Source of the DNA: JAJECS01 sp965262745
Lineage (GTDB): Bacteria; Chloroflexota; UBA11872
NCBI GenBank assembly: GCA_965262745.1
Contig: OZ253558.1
Location: 2,542,001 to 2,606,000 of the forward strand
Reading direction: 5' to 3'
Length of the DNA: 64,000 bases
The notes beneath the pieces are model-generated. The model was not told the origin of the DNA. It did no database searches and saw nothing but the letters and a program-made list of their open reading frames with translations. The position numbers and the translations under genes are program-made. Shown piece after piece: positions 37,403-46,095 of this stretch. Every line of letters starts with the position of its first letter. Position 1 is the stretch's first letter.

Positions 37403-38284
37403 CTACCGTTCGATGGCCGAGTCCTCGGAGTTCGCGTTTAGCCACCGTTGCCCACGTTCACCGCCCTCGGTGAGCACGTACGTCGCAGCCAGAATGGCTG
37501 CGCGGCAGGCGTTGGTATCAATGAACCCGGACAGGAAATAGTCCCAAGCGGCCACGTAAAAGGCACGGTAGTCGTCCGCCAGATTCGTGAATCCCAGATC
37601 CCGTAGCGCCGCTGTCGCTCGGGTCCGGTTCAAGCTCCACACGTGCTCGGTGTCGAGTCCTGAGATGTGCAGCACGAGCGGTCCCACCGGCGCAACCCGC
37701 CAGACCAGTTGGCGCAATCCCTCGCGCGCGTAGATCCCAGGCTTATCGATGATTTGCAGGGGCATCTGCTCCACCACCGCGGCCCTTTCGACGAGGTCGG
37801 CCGAGTTGTAGCGCCTGATGGTGTCCGGATCGCGGTAGTCGGCTTTCGGATAGGCCTCGCCATGGAGCACGGTGACGGTGGACCGAGGGGCGTGCACGAA
37901 GCCTTCGAGCCCAGTGATGAGCGTATTCAGGACGATGAGTTGCAGTCTGGGATGGTGGATGGGCCGTGCAATGCGGTCCTTGAAGCAAGCCTCGACGCCA
38001 GCTTGTATTTTCAGGGCCTGGGGCACGGTGTCCAGGTGCCGGCGCCACGAGTTGTCATCGCGAAACCACACGTGGATATCGACGTCACTGACTTCGGGGA
38101 CGTAGTCCAGCGGCGATTCCCAAGCCTTCACGGACGAGCCCTTGAGATACAAGCCGCGAATCTCATCCTCGGGAGTTCGCGCCAACAGCTGATCTCGAAC
38201 ACACGCCGCCAGACACCGCACTTCCGCGCGCAGCTGATCGCGGTCGGGAAAGCGGGCGTCCCATTCCGGCGGCGTCTGGCTCAC
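37403..38284 (-). CDS. Nucleotidyltransferase-domain protein
   Basis: A 293-residue soluble protein. KGSSVKAWESPLDYVPEVSD (residues 48-67) followed by VDIHVWF gives the GSS...SDVDIxV pattern of a nucleotidyltransferase active site, with D67 and D69 as metal ligands. The rest is alpha-helical (VEACFKDRIARPIHHPRLQL, REGLRQLVWRVAPVGPLVLH) and resembles the helical domain of antibiotic- or protein-modifying nucleotidyltransferases. It shares no obvious sequence with the other nucleotidyltransferase at 837-2189 beyond the active site. It stands alone between the two-component unit and the MFS gene. The substrate is unknown. Confidence 0.65.
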   Translation of the reverse strand: MSQTPPEWDARFPDRDQLRAEVRCLAACVRDQLLARTPEDEIRGLYLKGSSVKAWESPLDYVPEVSDVDIHVWFRDDNSWRRHLDTVPQALKIQAGVEACFKDRIARPIHHPRLQLIVLNTLITGLEGFVHAPRSTVTVLHGEAYPKADYRDPDTIRRYNSADLVERAAVVEQMPLQIIDKPGIYAREGLRQLVWRVAPVGPLVLHISGLDTEHVWSLNRTRATAALRDLGFTNLADDYRAFYVAAWDYFLSGFIDTNACRAAILAATYVLTEGGERGQRWLNANSEDSAIER

Positions 38285-38389
38285 GACAACTCCACGGCCG
38301 GTGCCGACAACAACCCGCGAGACTAGCTCCCTGATCCTGGGTCGGCTCCGCGACGGCTTAGCCAGGCACCGACCCGTTCGGATAGCCCG

Positions 38390-39808
38390 TCAGTCGCTAG
38401 CGCCGGCCTCAGCCGGGGCGGCGCTGACCTGATCGGTCGATGCCTCCATGCCCGCCGCGGTGAGCGTCCAGAGTTGACGGCCCCAGACCGCCACGAATAC
38501 CCCGACGCACAAGCTGAGGCTGCCGCCAATCGCCATGGCCACGGGCGTCCCCAGGTGCTCCGCGGTCGCCGACAGGGGTAGAAGCCCCAGCGGCATCAGG
38601 CCCCAGTTGATCATCCACACCGCCATCACGCGTCCGCGCATGTGCGCCGGGACCATCAACTGCACGATCGTCTGGCTCAGCGCCATGTGAATCGCCTGAC
38701 ACATGCCGATGGACGCCATCACAAGCGCCACGACGGGGAGCATTCGCGTCAACGACAGGATCACGAACAGCCCGCCGTTGACGACGATGGCGGCGATCGC
38801 CAACCGGCCGGGACGGCGAGCTTCCGGCGCCGCCACCAAGGCGAGGGAGCCGAGCACCGCACCCACGCCGAGCGCGCTGGTCACCAGGCCGAGGTCTTGC
38901 ACCCCGCCCTGCAAGTCCTGCTTCACGAAGGCCGGCAGCAGCATGGTGAGGGGGTAGCTGAACAATGCGGGCGCCAGCGTGAGCACCATCAGCCAGCGTA
39001 TGTGCCCGTGACCGAGGACGTAGACGAATCCGGCGCGCAGGATGCTCAGCGTCGATCCCTGGGCCCGCGGCCGCTGCTCGTCGGCGTCGATGCGCCGCAC
39101 GTTGAGCAGACTCCAGATATAGCCACCGACCATCGCGAAATACGCCGCCGCGATGCCGGCTGCGCCGACGATCAGGCCGGCGAGCGCGGGCCCGATCACC
39201 CGTGCCAGATTCATCGTCGTCGAGTTCAGGGCCACGGCGTTGCGCACCAGGGCGCGCGGAACGGACTCCGAGATCAGCGCGTAGCGGGCGGGAACGCTGA
39301 TGGCGAACATGGCGCCGGACACCATGGCGCTGATGGCCAGATGCCACACCGCAATCGCGCCCGTGGCAACCAGGATTCCGATGGTCAAGGCCGCCAGGCC
39401 GTTCACGCTCTGGGCGAACATGAGCAGCCGCGGTCGGCTCAGGCGGTCGGCCAGCAGCCCGCCCAACTGCGACAGCAGCAGCATGGGCAATGACTGGAAG
39501 AAGGCGAGCAGCCCCAGCGCGAAGGCTGAGTTCGTGAGCTCCACGACCAGCCACCCTTGCGCCAGGAACTGCACAAAGTGGGCCGTCATGGCGCCCGCGT
39601 TGGCGCGCCAAAGCCGGGCGAAGTTTGGGTGTGCGAACGAAGGGAGCATGCGCTCGCGGGTCGCGCGCCAGAGGCGTGGCAGCGCCGCCGTCAATGGCGC
39701 GCGAATGGCGGCAGGCTCGGCGACGGCGTTCTTGCGGCTCACCGCGGGCACCTCCCGACCCAGCGCAATCCCCTGCCGGACCGCTCCGGGCGCGGCAAGT
39801 GCCCCCAC
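38390..39808 (-). CDS. MFS transporter (MFS_3/enterobactin-exporter-like)
   Basis: A 472-residue inner-membrane transporter with about 12 hydrophobic segments. FAHPNFARLWRANAGAMTAH (from residue 58), AFALGLLAFFQSLPMLLLSQ and LGGLLADRLSRPRLLM (the GxLADRxxR cytoplasmic loop) are typical of the EntS/MFS_3 drug or siderophore exporters. The second half carries the usual LGVGAVLGSLALV and HMRGRVMAVWMINWGLMPLG. The GTG at 39808 has GGAG close upstream; an ATG at 39649 (residue 54) is a reasonable alternative and would remove a basic N-terminal extension. It is alone, divergent from the Gfo/Idh oxidoreductase, with a repeat cluster between them. Proton-driven efflux of a small molecule is likely; the substrate is unknown. 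Confidence 0.8.
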   Translation of the reverse strand: MGALAAPGAVRQGIALGREVPAVSRKNAVAEPAAIRAPLTAALPRLWRATRERMLPSFAHPNFARLWRANAGAMTAHFVQFLAQGWLVVELTNSAFALGLLAFFQSLPMLLLSQLGGLLADRLSRPRLLMFAQSVNGLAALTIGILVATGAIAVWHLAISAMVSGAMFAISVPARYALISESVPRALVRNAVALNSTTMNLARVIGPALAGLIVGAAGIAAAYFAMVGGYIWSLLNVRRIDADEQRPRAQGSTLSILRAGFVYVLGHGHIRWLMVLTLAPALFSYPLTMLLPAFVKQDLQGGVQDLGLVTSALGVGAVLGSLALVAAPEARRPGRLAIAAIVVNGGLFVILSLTRMLPVVALVMASIGMCQAIHMALSQTIVQLMVPAHMRGRVMAVWMINWGLMPLGLLPLSATAEHLGTPVAMAIGGSLSLCVGVFVAVWGRQLWTLTAAGMEASTDQVSAAPAEAGASD

Positions 39809-39832
39809 GATACTCCGACCGCACCCCCCGCG

Positions 39833-39932
39833 GTCATTCCGAGCCCCTCTCCGTCATTCCGAGCTCCCCGCTGTCATTCCGAGCCCCCGCTGTCATTCCG
39901 AGCCGTGCGAGGAATCTCAAATGCTCAACCAC
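39833..39932. repeat. Dispersed repeat family A with four tandem units
   Basis: GTCATTCCGAGC is repeated four times (39833-39844, 39853-39864, 39873-39884, 39892-39903) every 19-20 bp, then CGAGGAATCTCAAATGCTCA and ACCACGGCCGC close the element, as at 2098-2172. It lies between two divergent genes. It is not a CRISPR: spacers are only 7-8 bp and C-rich. Confidence 0.8.
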
Positions 39933-40026
39933 GGCCGCAAGGGGAGCATTCGCGGTTCCCGGCAACCGTCGGCCGACGGCATGGCATCATGCGCCCGCGT
40001 CAATCACGGCGATGGTGAGGTCGGCA

Positions 40027-41079
40027 ATGTCCTCAGACATAGTGCGGATCGGGATCGTGGGCGCCGGCGATATCGTGCGCCAGCGGCACATGCCGGGGTT
40101 GCGGGCTCTCCCAAACGTCGAAATCGTCTCCGTCTGCAACCGGCGCCGCGAGTCGTCCGAGGCCTTCGCCGCCGAGTTCGGCATTCCGCGCGTCTGCGAT
40201 CACTGGCGCCAGGTCGTCGACGACCCCGACGTCGACGTGGTCTGGATCGGCACGACGCCCTACATGCACGCGCGAATCTCCGTCGCGGCGCTTGACGCCG
40301 GCAAGCACGTGTTCTGTCAGGCGCGGATGGCGCGCAACCTGGCCGAAGCGAGGGCCATGGTGGCCGCCGCCGACCGGCATCCCAACCTTGTCGCGGCCAT
40401 CTGTCCCCCGCCGTTCGGCATGGCTGGGGAAGCAACGATGCGGCGCTTACTTCGCCGGGAGCGCGTCGTCGGCACCGTCCAGCAGGTGCGGCTCACCGTG
40501 CTCGCCGCGAGCCTGATAGCCGGCGAGCCTGAGTTGCACTGGCGCCAGGACATCGAGCAGAGCGGCAACAACGTACTCACGGTTGGCATCTTCTCCGAGG
40601 TCACAAACCGCTGGGTCGGCCGGGCCGTCGAGCTTCAGGCCCGCACCGACATCTACACGCGCCAACGACGCGATCCGGCTAGTGGCGAGTTCGTGAACGT
40701 GCAAATCCCCGATTCCGTGAGCGTCATCGGCCAGCTGGCCTCGGGCGCCGACTTCGTCTACCAGTGGTCCGGGGCGGCGCATCTCGGCCCCACGAACGAG
40801 CTGTGGATCTTTGGCGACGCCGGCACGCTCACCTATGACTTCGGCAGCGACCGCATCCGCCACGCCACGCTCGACGAGACCGAGTTGCGCGATGTGTCCA
40901 TTCCGGAGCACGAGCGCGGCTCATGGCAGGTCGAGGCGGATTTCATCCGCGCCGTCCGCGAAGGCGGCGACACGGGCCTGGCGCCCGACTTCATCCGCGG
41001 CGCGCACTACATGGAGTTCCTGGAAGCGCTCACGCAATCGGCCCAGCACGGCGGGCGCGTCTATCTGCCGCTGGCCTAA
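40027..41079 (+). CDS. Gfo/Idh/MocA-family oxidoreductase lacking the EKP lysine
   Basis: A 350-residue NAD(P)-dependent sugar or inositol oxidoreductase by fold. The Rossmann motif is IGIVGAGDIVRQRHMPGL (GxGxxx from residue 12). The second conserved block, which normally reads KHVxCEKPMAxN and holds the catalytic lysine, here reads KHVFCQARMARN (Q98-A99-R100), so E, K and P are all replaced. The C-terminal alpha/beta domain is normal in length, with HWRQDIEQSGNN and NELWIFGDAGTLTYDF. The ATG at 40027 follows GGTGAGG. Loss of the lysine suggests a different reaction or a binding role. It is a single gene between the MFS transporter and the toxin-antitoxin pair. Confidence 0.78.
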   Translation: MSSDIVRIGIVGAGDIVRQRHMPGLRALPNVEIVSVCNRRRESSEAFAAEFGIPRVCDHWRQVVDDPDVDVVWIGTTPYMHARISVAALDAGKHVFCQARMARNLAEARAMVAAADRHPNLVAAICPPPFGMAGEATMRRLLRRERVVGTVQQVRLTVLAASLIAGEPELHWRQDIEQSGNNVLTVGIFSEVTNRWVGRAVELQARTDIYTRQRRDPASGEFVNVQIPDSVSVIGQLASGADFVYQWSGAAHLGPTNELWIFGDAGTLTYDFGSDRIRHATLDETELRDVSIPEHERGSWQVEADFIRAVREGGDTGLAPDFIRGAHYMEFLEALTQSAQHGGRVYLPLA

Positions 41080-41113
41080 GCGGGCACGGCCTCGCGTTGG
41101 CGGGCCAACAAAC

Positions 41114-41416
41114 TCAAAGCCCAAGTTCCGAATGTGACCCGAGGCGAACAAGACGGAGTGTGACGTCGTCTGGTTTCTGGTACATCAGCACCAGATCAGG
41201 CTTCACGTGGCAATCCCGGAAGTCCGACCACATGCCGCTCAGCGCATGGTCGCGATGCCGAACCTCGAGCGGCTGGTCGCTGGCCAAGGCCTGCACGATC
41301 GGCGTCAGCCTAGCGTCGAGAGTCGGCCCGTGCTGACCTCTGGCTACGCGCTTGTAGTCCCGCTTGAACTGGTTGGTGCGCTCCAGTCGGCGCTTGAGTC
41401 CGTCGGGCCGGGTCAC
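41114..41416 (-). CDS. yafQ: YafQ-family mRNA interferase toxin
   Basis: A 100-residue ribosome-dependent RNase of the RelE/YafQ superfamily. LERTNQFKRDYKRVARGQHG and the central HALSGMWSDFRDCHVKPDLV block, then LMYQK and the final LGSHSEL, line up with YafQ, including histidines and the aspartate thought to form the active site. It is preceded by the DinJ/RelB-like antitoxin, whose stop overlaps its ATG by four bases. Toxin cleaves translated mRNA; antitoxin binding neutralises it and represses the operon. Confidence 0.88.
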   Translation of the reverse strand: MTRPDGLKRRLERTNQFKRDYKRVARGQHGPTLDARLTPIVQALASDQPLEVRHRDHALSGMWSDFRDCHVKPDLVLMYQKPDDVTLRLVRLGSHSELGL

Positions 41417-41676
41417 TCAGGAGCGTGCAGATCGTCAACGATCTCCTGCACGCTGGTGAACTGCGGGAGACCGCCCGCGCGGGCTTCCTTCATGGCCGCG
41501 ATCGTGGTGGCGTTGGGAACCAGCGGGGCAAACGGCAGCGCCTTTTCATGCGCCACCCGGGTCAGCAACAGCCGCACCGCGTCGGAGATCGTGAGGCCCA
41601 TGGCGGCCAACACGGCTGCCGCCTCTTCCTTCACCGCCCCGTCGATGCGCGCCTGGACCAGCTGATTGGCCGCCAT
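41413..41676 (-). CDS. dinJ: DinJ/RelB-family antitoxin
   Basis: An 87-residue antitoxin, first gene of the pair with the YafQ toxin. The N-terminal ribbon-helix-helix reads NQLVQARIDGAVKEEAAAVL, then AAMGLTISDAVRLLLTRVAHEKALPF, the DinJ/RelB signature. The C-terminal part (SVQEIVDDLHAPE) is the likely toxin-binding tail. The ATG at 41676 gives the family's usual N-terminus; the upstream extension is not conserved. A palindrome 28 bp upstream is the expected autoregulatory site. Confidence 0.88.
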   Translation of the reverse strand: MAANQLVQARIDGAVKEEAAAVLAAMGLTISDAVRLLLTRVAHEKALPFAPLVPNATTIAAMKEARAGGLPQFTSVQEIVDDLHAPE

Positions 41677-41703
41677 GTCTGACCTCGTTCGTGTGAGCCT
41701 AGT

Positions 41704-41734
41704 CCGCCGTGCATGACATTGTAATGCACGGCGG
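41704..41734. promoter_or_regulatory. Autoregulatory palindrome of the toxin-antitoxin operon
   Basis: Perfect 11-bp arms CCGCCGTGCAT (41704-41714) and ATGCACGGCGG (41724-41734) with a 9-bp centre containing ATTGTA. Lies just before the antitoxin start on the minus strand, where the antitoxin's ribbon-helix-helix would bind. Confidence 0.75.
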
Positions 41735-41758
41735 CTCTCGTCGTGGGTGCGCCTGCGC

Positions 41759-42706
41759 CTAAGCCGGCACCGCCTCAAGCTGCCGGGCCAGCAGCGCCCG
41801 GATCTCGGCGTGCGTTTCGGGCGTCGCCGCCGCATCGCGCGACGGCAGGCGTGAGCCTGCGGCCCGCAGACCCATGGCCGCCATCCACGGCTTTACGAAC
41901 ACGCCTTCACCCGCCGTCTGACTGCCGATGCCGCCAATGATCTCGCCATAGGGAACCATGAAGTCGTCGAAGACGCGCTGCGCTTCCTCGTAGCGTCGGG
42001 CCTGCATCAGGTCCCACACGCGCCAGGAGTGCTGCGGCAGAAAGTTCGGCACGTGGCTGATCCAGCCGCGGCAGCCCAGGATGTGGCCCAGCACCACCAG
42101 CGGCGAGTTGTCCACCACCGCGGTCAGGGGCACGAAGCGGCGCAGCCCTTCGAGGTGGCTGCCCATGTCCGGCGAGCCCCACTTCACGGCGATGGTGTTG
42201 GGCAGCTCGACCAGCCGCGCCATCAACTCCACCGGCACGTCATATTTCGACCCGCTGTACCAGTGGCTGTAGGCGGCGAAGCCAACGTTGGTGTGCCGCG
42301 CGACTTCTTCGTGCCAGGCTACGGCGTCTTCGGGCGTCACCGTGTAGTAATACGCCGCGCTGATCTGCGCCGCGTCGACGCCGAGGTCCTCGCAGAGCTG
42401 GCACAGCTCGATCACCACCCGGATGTCGGTGCTCTGCACGCCCGCCATCACCGGAACCCGCCCCCCGCTCACGTCCACGATGGCCCGGATCACCTGGCGG
42501 CGCTCCTCCGTGCTCAGCGCCGTGAAATCGCCGCCGGACCCCGCGGCCAGAAACACGGTGTTCCCCTGCCGCGCGCCTTGGTCGATCAGCCACCGCACGT
42601 TGGACGCCGTGCCGTCGATGTCGAGCTCGCCGTCCTCGGTGAATATCGTCGCGATGGGCACGACCACGCCTTGCAGCCGTGCCTTCGCCTCGTCGATGGT
42701 CAGCAT
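41759..42706 (-). CDS. Dihydrodipicolinate synthase/N-acetylneuraminate lyase family protein
   Basis: A 315-residue Schiff-base aldolase or dehydratase. VVPIATIFTEDGELDIDG opens the barrel, AAGSGGDFTALSTEERRQVI replaces the usual GTTGE phosphate-like loop, Y is present in AAYYYTVTPEDA and FAAYSHWYS, and the lysine in NTIAVKWGSPDMG is the Schiff-base residue. The GSGGDF loop differs from true DapA (the dapA gene is at 51383-52300), so an aldolase or keto-deoxy-sugar dehydratase role is more likely. It is downstream of a second family member, 40 bp away, on the same strand; the two probably act in one catabolic pathway. Confidence 0.8.
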   Translation of the reverse strand: MLTIDEAKARLQGVVVPIATIFTEDGELDIDGTASNVRWLIDQGARQGNTVFLAAGSGGDFTALSTEERRQVIRAIVDVSGGRVPVMAGVQSTDIRVVIELCQLCEDLGVDAAQISAAYYYTVTPEDAVAWHEEVARHTNVGFAAYSHWYSGSKYDVPVELMARLVELPNTIAVKWGSPDMGSHLEGLRRFVPLTAVVDNSPLVVLGHILGCRGWISHVPNFLPQHSWRVWDLMQARRYEEAQRVFDDFMVPYGEIIGGIGSQTAGEGVFVKPWMAAMGLRAAGSRLPSRDAAATPETHAEIRALLARQLEAVPA

Positions 42707-42746
42707 GGGGATACCTCCCGTTGCCGCGGTGATGTCGGACTCGTCG

Positions 42747-43676
42747 TCACGCCACCGGCCACCCGAAGCCGCGCACGAGCTCACGCAGCTCGTCCAGTTC
42801 TTGCTCGTCGAGGGGCTTTGAGGGCGGCCGCGAAGCCCCCACGGGGTGACCCATCACCGCCATCAGCCCCTTTTTCACGCGCCCCTGGCCGCCTGATCGC
42901 TGATCGACGCGCTCGGAAAACTGGCGCAGCGGCTCGTTCACGGAATCGAACAGCGCCTGCGCCTCCTCGTAGTGCCGCGCTTCGAGCAGCTCCCACACCC
43001 GCAGGTCGTGCGGCGGGTGAATCTCCGAGGTGACGTTGATGTACCCGCGCCCGCCAAGCTGGTGACAGCGTACGGGCCCGCCGCCGTTGTCGATCACGCT
43101 CACCCGATCCGCGAAGCGGGCCATTTCGTCGTAGTCGACATCCGCCGGCGCCGACCATTTGATGCTCACCACCTGCTCGAGGTCCGCCAGCTTGTCCAGG
43201 GTCTCCACTTCCATCCGGCCTCCGGGCAGCCAGTGGGTGTGATAGACCATGACGCCGATGTCGATGGCGTCGGAGAGATCGCTGAAGTAGTCGAGCACGT
43301 CGCCCTGGCTCGGCAGATTGAAGACCGGCGGACACACTTGGAGCGCCATCGCTCCCAGGTCCTGGGCGCGCTTGGCGTCCTCGATCGTGCGCTTCGTGTC
43401 CTTGTAGTGCAGGCCGCAGACAATCGCCGCACGGTCATCGGCGGCCTGCACGACGGTACGCAACAGCGCGGGCCACTCGGCGTCGCTCAGCATGGGGCCC
43501 TCGCCCATGGCCGCCGCCACCTTGATGACGGCGGAGCCTTTCACCAGGCCCTGCTCCACCCACCACTCGGTGACGGCGTGCATGCAGCCGTGGTCGACCT
43601 CGAAGTCGGCGTCGAACGGTGTGGGGACGGTCGCGATCGGTCCCTGAATCAATTGCCGGAGTTCGTCACGCGTCAT
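42747..43676 (-). CDS. Dihydrodipicolinate synthase-family protein (second of pair)
   Basis: A 309-residue member of the DapA/NanA aldolase family. PIATVPTPFDADFEVDHGC starts the barrel, VMVYHTHWLPGG holds the active tyrosine and VVSIKWSAPADVDYDE the Schiff-base lysine. The usual GTTGE loop reads KVAAAMGEGPMLSDAEWPAL. The start at 43676 (MTRDELRQLIQGPIATVPTP) is preferred over longer options. It is the upstream gene of the pair with 41759-42706. Both lack the substrate-carboxylate features of true DapA, so action on a sugar-acid or similar 2-keto compound is inferred. Confidence 0.78.
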   Translation of the reverse strand: MTRDELRQLIQGPIATVPTPFDADFEVDHGCMHAVTEWWVEQGLVKGSAVIKVAAAMGEGPMLSDAEWPALLRTVVQAADDRAAIVCGLHYKDTKRTIEDAKRAQDLGAMALQVCPPVFNLPSQGDVLDYFSDLSDAIDIGVMVYHTHWLPGGRMEVETLDKLADLEQVVSIKWSAPADVDYDEMARFADRVSVIDNGGGPVRCHQLGGRGYINVTSEIHPPHDLRVWELLEARHYEEAQALFDSVNEPLRQFSERVDQRSGGQGRVKKGLMAVMGHPVGASRPPSKPLDEQELDELRELVRGFGWPVA

Positions 43677-43807
43677 CGGCAGAGCCTCCAAGATCCTGTG
43701 GCGCCGCTCTCGGTCGCGCGCGCCCGGCACAGTAGTCGCTTATAGCCGGGCCGGCCCCCAGCGTCAATGCGCCAGGCGCGGCCTCTGTAGATCATCACGC
43801 CCTCCGT

Positions 43808-43836
43808 CATTCCCGCGAGGGCTGGAATCTAGACCC
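43808..43836. repeat. Dispersed repeat family E
   Basis: GTCATTCCCGCG followed by GGCTGGAATCTAGA. The same element flanks the second IS (52430-52441 and 53637-53652), where the IS has split it. Confidence 0.6.
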
Positions 43837-43890
43837 TGCTCGCTGATGGCCGAACCGGCCGAGCTGCGCGTCCGCCCGCTCGCGAAGCCG

Positions 43891-46065
43891 CTACGCCGTT
43901 TCGTTGCGTTGCAACACCGGACGCCGCGCCGACTGCGGTTCCGGCGGACCGACAAAGCCTTCGGCCTCAAGTTGCAGCGCGAGCTTTTGCGCCTTGCTGC
44001 GGCCGACCTGAAGCTCGCGGCTCAGCAGATCGGGCGTGATGGTTTCGTGCCGCATCACCAGCTCCGTCGCGGCCACGTAGAGTTCCTCTTCCTCGCTGTC
44101 GGCGTCCTCGGCGGCATCACGCAAATCGTCGGCCGTCAGGGTTTGCGTCTCGCCTTGCGCGCGCCAGTGGTCAACCACCGCCTTGATCTCCGCATCGTGG
44201 GTGAACACCCCTTGCACGCGGATGGGCTTGCCGCCTTCTGGCGGAGCGAACAGCATGTCGCCGCGGCCGATGAGCCGCTCGGCGCCGGCGCCATCCAAGA
44301 CCGTGCGGGAATCGGCCTGGCTGCTGACCATGAAGGAGATTCGCGTCGGGAAATTAGCCTTGATCAAACCCGTGATCACGTCCACCGAGGGCCGCTGGGT
44401 CGAAACCACCAGATGGATACCCGTGGCGCGCGCCAACTGCGCCAGGCGGGCAAGCAGGCGCTCGACGTCGCCTGGCGCCGTCATCATCAGATCCGCCAAC
44501 TCGTCGATCACCGTCACTAGGTAGGGCAGCGGCTTGCCATCGGTTGCGTCGGTCGGGTTCGCGTTATACGCGCTGATATTGCGCACGCCGGCCTTGTTGA
44601 AGAGGCGGTAGCGCCGTGCCATCTCGCGGGTGACCCAGGTGAGCACCGGCACCGCGTCGTCAATGTCGGTCACGACCGGCATGCGCAAGTGCGGCACGCC
44701 GTCGAAGGTCACCAACTCGACCATCTTGGGGTCGATCAACACCAAATGCAGCTCGTCCGGCGTTGCCTGGCTCAAGAGGCCGGTGATCAGCGACGTGAGG
44801 CACACCGACTTCCCGGCGCCGGTGGCGCCCGCGATGAGCAGGTGCGGCATCGCGGTCAAATCAACCACGCGCACCGTACCGACGACGTCTTTGCCCAGGG
44901 CCAGCTTGAGGTTTGCGCGCGAGGCCACCCAGGCCTCGGACTCCATCATCTCGCGCACGGTCACGACCAGCGGCTCGTCATTCGGCAGCTCGATGCCCAG
45001 GTACGGACGTCCGGGCACGGGCGCCTCGATCCGCAGGCTCCGGGCGGCCAGCTTCAGCGCGAGGTCGTTGGCCAGCGCGGTGATTCGCGCCACCTTGACC
45101 CCAGTGCCGGGTTGCACCAGGTATTGGGTGACCACCGGCCCCGGAATCGCTTCCGGAACGCTCGCCTCGATGTTGAACGACGCCAGCGTGTCGACGATCA
45201 CGTGGGCCTTGGACCGGATCTCGGCATCGGGAACGTCCGTCGCGGGCGGCGTCGGCTGGAGCAGATCCACCGACGGCAGGGTCCACGGTCCAGCGTCATT
45301 CTCGTCCTCGGCGGGCGCCGTCGCGGCGGTGGGCGCGGTGCGGATTAGCGGCTCCTGCTGCCAGTCCTCCGGCTTCGGCGCACCGTTAGCCTCCTCGGGT
45401 GATGCAGCCGACGGCATGGGCGGATCCGGTGCGGCGCGATTCGCGACTTTGGATTGGGGGCGGAACATGGGTCCAAGTCGTCGTGCCGTGGCGCTGGCCG
45501 CCGCGGTGGAGACCCTGACCGCGTGCCCGGTGCCGCCGATCAGCAGGCGTCCCGCCAGCCGCGTCGCCGTCGCACCGCGGGCCGATGCCAGGAGGGCGTA
45601 GCCGGCCGCTGCCACGGTGGCGATGGCGAGCAGCGCATATGCCGGCCCCTCGCCGACGCCCACCGCGAGCCCAGGGCCGATGAACTGGCCAATCCAACCG
45701 CCGCTGGCCGATGCCGAAGCATTCTCCGGGGCGGCTAGACCGACGAGTCCAGTCAGTCCCAGCACGAAAACCACGGCCGCTGCGACATGCGCCGGGCTAA
45801 TCGCCGGTCGCTTCCGCACCCCGCTCAGCAGCAGCGCGGGACCGACCAGGCCGCTGGCGATCGCGGCGATCGGCGCCGCGCGGCCGAAGATTTCGATGTA
45901 GGCCGCGCCGCTTGCGGCGACGACAAACCCGTCACGGCTGAACAAACCAATGAAGGCGGTCAGCCCGAGCGCACTGAGGACAAGCCCGGCAAACCCGAGC
46001 ACGTCCCAGCGCTCGACTCGCAGGTGACGGTGCGCTGGGGCCGCCGCCCGCCGCGTTTTGGCCAC
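43891..46065 (-). CDS. ftsK: FtsK/SpoIIIE DNA translocase
   Basis: Hexameric ATP-driven pump that moves chromosome ends across the division septum. The protein has 724 residues. Hydrophobic segments fill 20-165 (three to five crossings), a Pro/Ala-rich linker follows to about 260, then the motor: Walker A in LLIAGATGAGKSVCL near residue 415, Walker B in LHLVLIDPKMVEL near 441, and HLVVSTQRPSVDVITGLIKA. The C-terminal gamma domain (ATELVMRHETITPDLLSREL, QVGRSKAQKLALQLEAEGFV) reads orientation signals on DNA. It is the last gene of the rpsO-pnp-dap-rnj-ftsK order and originally followed rnj directly; a decayed piece of rnj lies 30 bp upstream. Confidence 0.92.
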   Translation of the reverse strand: MAKTRRAAAPAHRHLRVERWDVLGFAGLVLSALGLTAFIGLFSRDGFVVAASGAAYIEIFGRAAPIAAIASGLVGPALLLSGVRKRPAISPAHVAAAVVFVLGLTGLVGLAAPENASASASGGWIGQFIGPGLAVGVGEGPAYALLAIATVAAAGYALLASARGATATRLAGRLLIGGTGHAVRVSTAAASATARRLGPMFRPQSKVANRAAPDPPMPSAASPEEANGAPKPEDWQQEPLIRTAPTAATAPAEDENDAGPWTLPSVDLLQPTPPATDVPDAEIRSKAHVIVDTLASFNIEASVPEAIPGPVVTQYLVQPGTGVKVARITALANDLALKLAARSLRIEAPVPGRPYLGIELPNDEPLVVTVREMMESEAWVASRANLKLALGKDVVGTVRVVDLTAMPHLLIAGATGAGKSVCLTSLITGLLSQATPDELHLVLIDPKMVELVTFDGVPHLRMPVVTDIDDAVPVLTWVTREMARRYRLFNKAGVRNISAYNANPTDATDGKPLPYLVTVIDELADLMMTAPGDVERLLARLAQLARATGIHLVVSTQRPSVDVITGLIKANFPTRISFMVSSQADSRTVLDGAGAERLIGRGDMLFAPPEGGKPIRVQGVFTHDAEIKAVVDHWRAQGETQTLTADDLRDAAEDADSEEEELYVAATELVMRHETITPDLLSRELQVGRSKAQKLALQLEAEGFVGPPEPQSARRPVLQRNETA

Positions 46066-46095
46066 GAGGCACTCCTTGCCGGCGCGGCTTGACGG

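Noticed and set aside
39833..39932. Short CRISPR-like array
   Set aside because: Units are 12 bp with 7-8 bp C-rich spacers, recur elsewhere as a dispersed element, and no cas genes are near.
41759..43676. Additional dapA genes
   Set aside because: The GTTGE loop is missing in both; true dapA is at 51383-52300 in the lysine operon.
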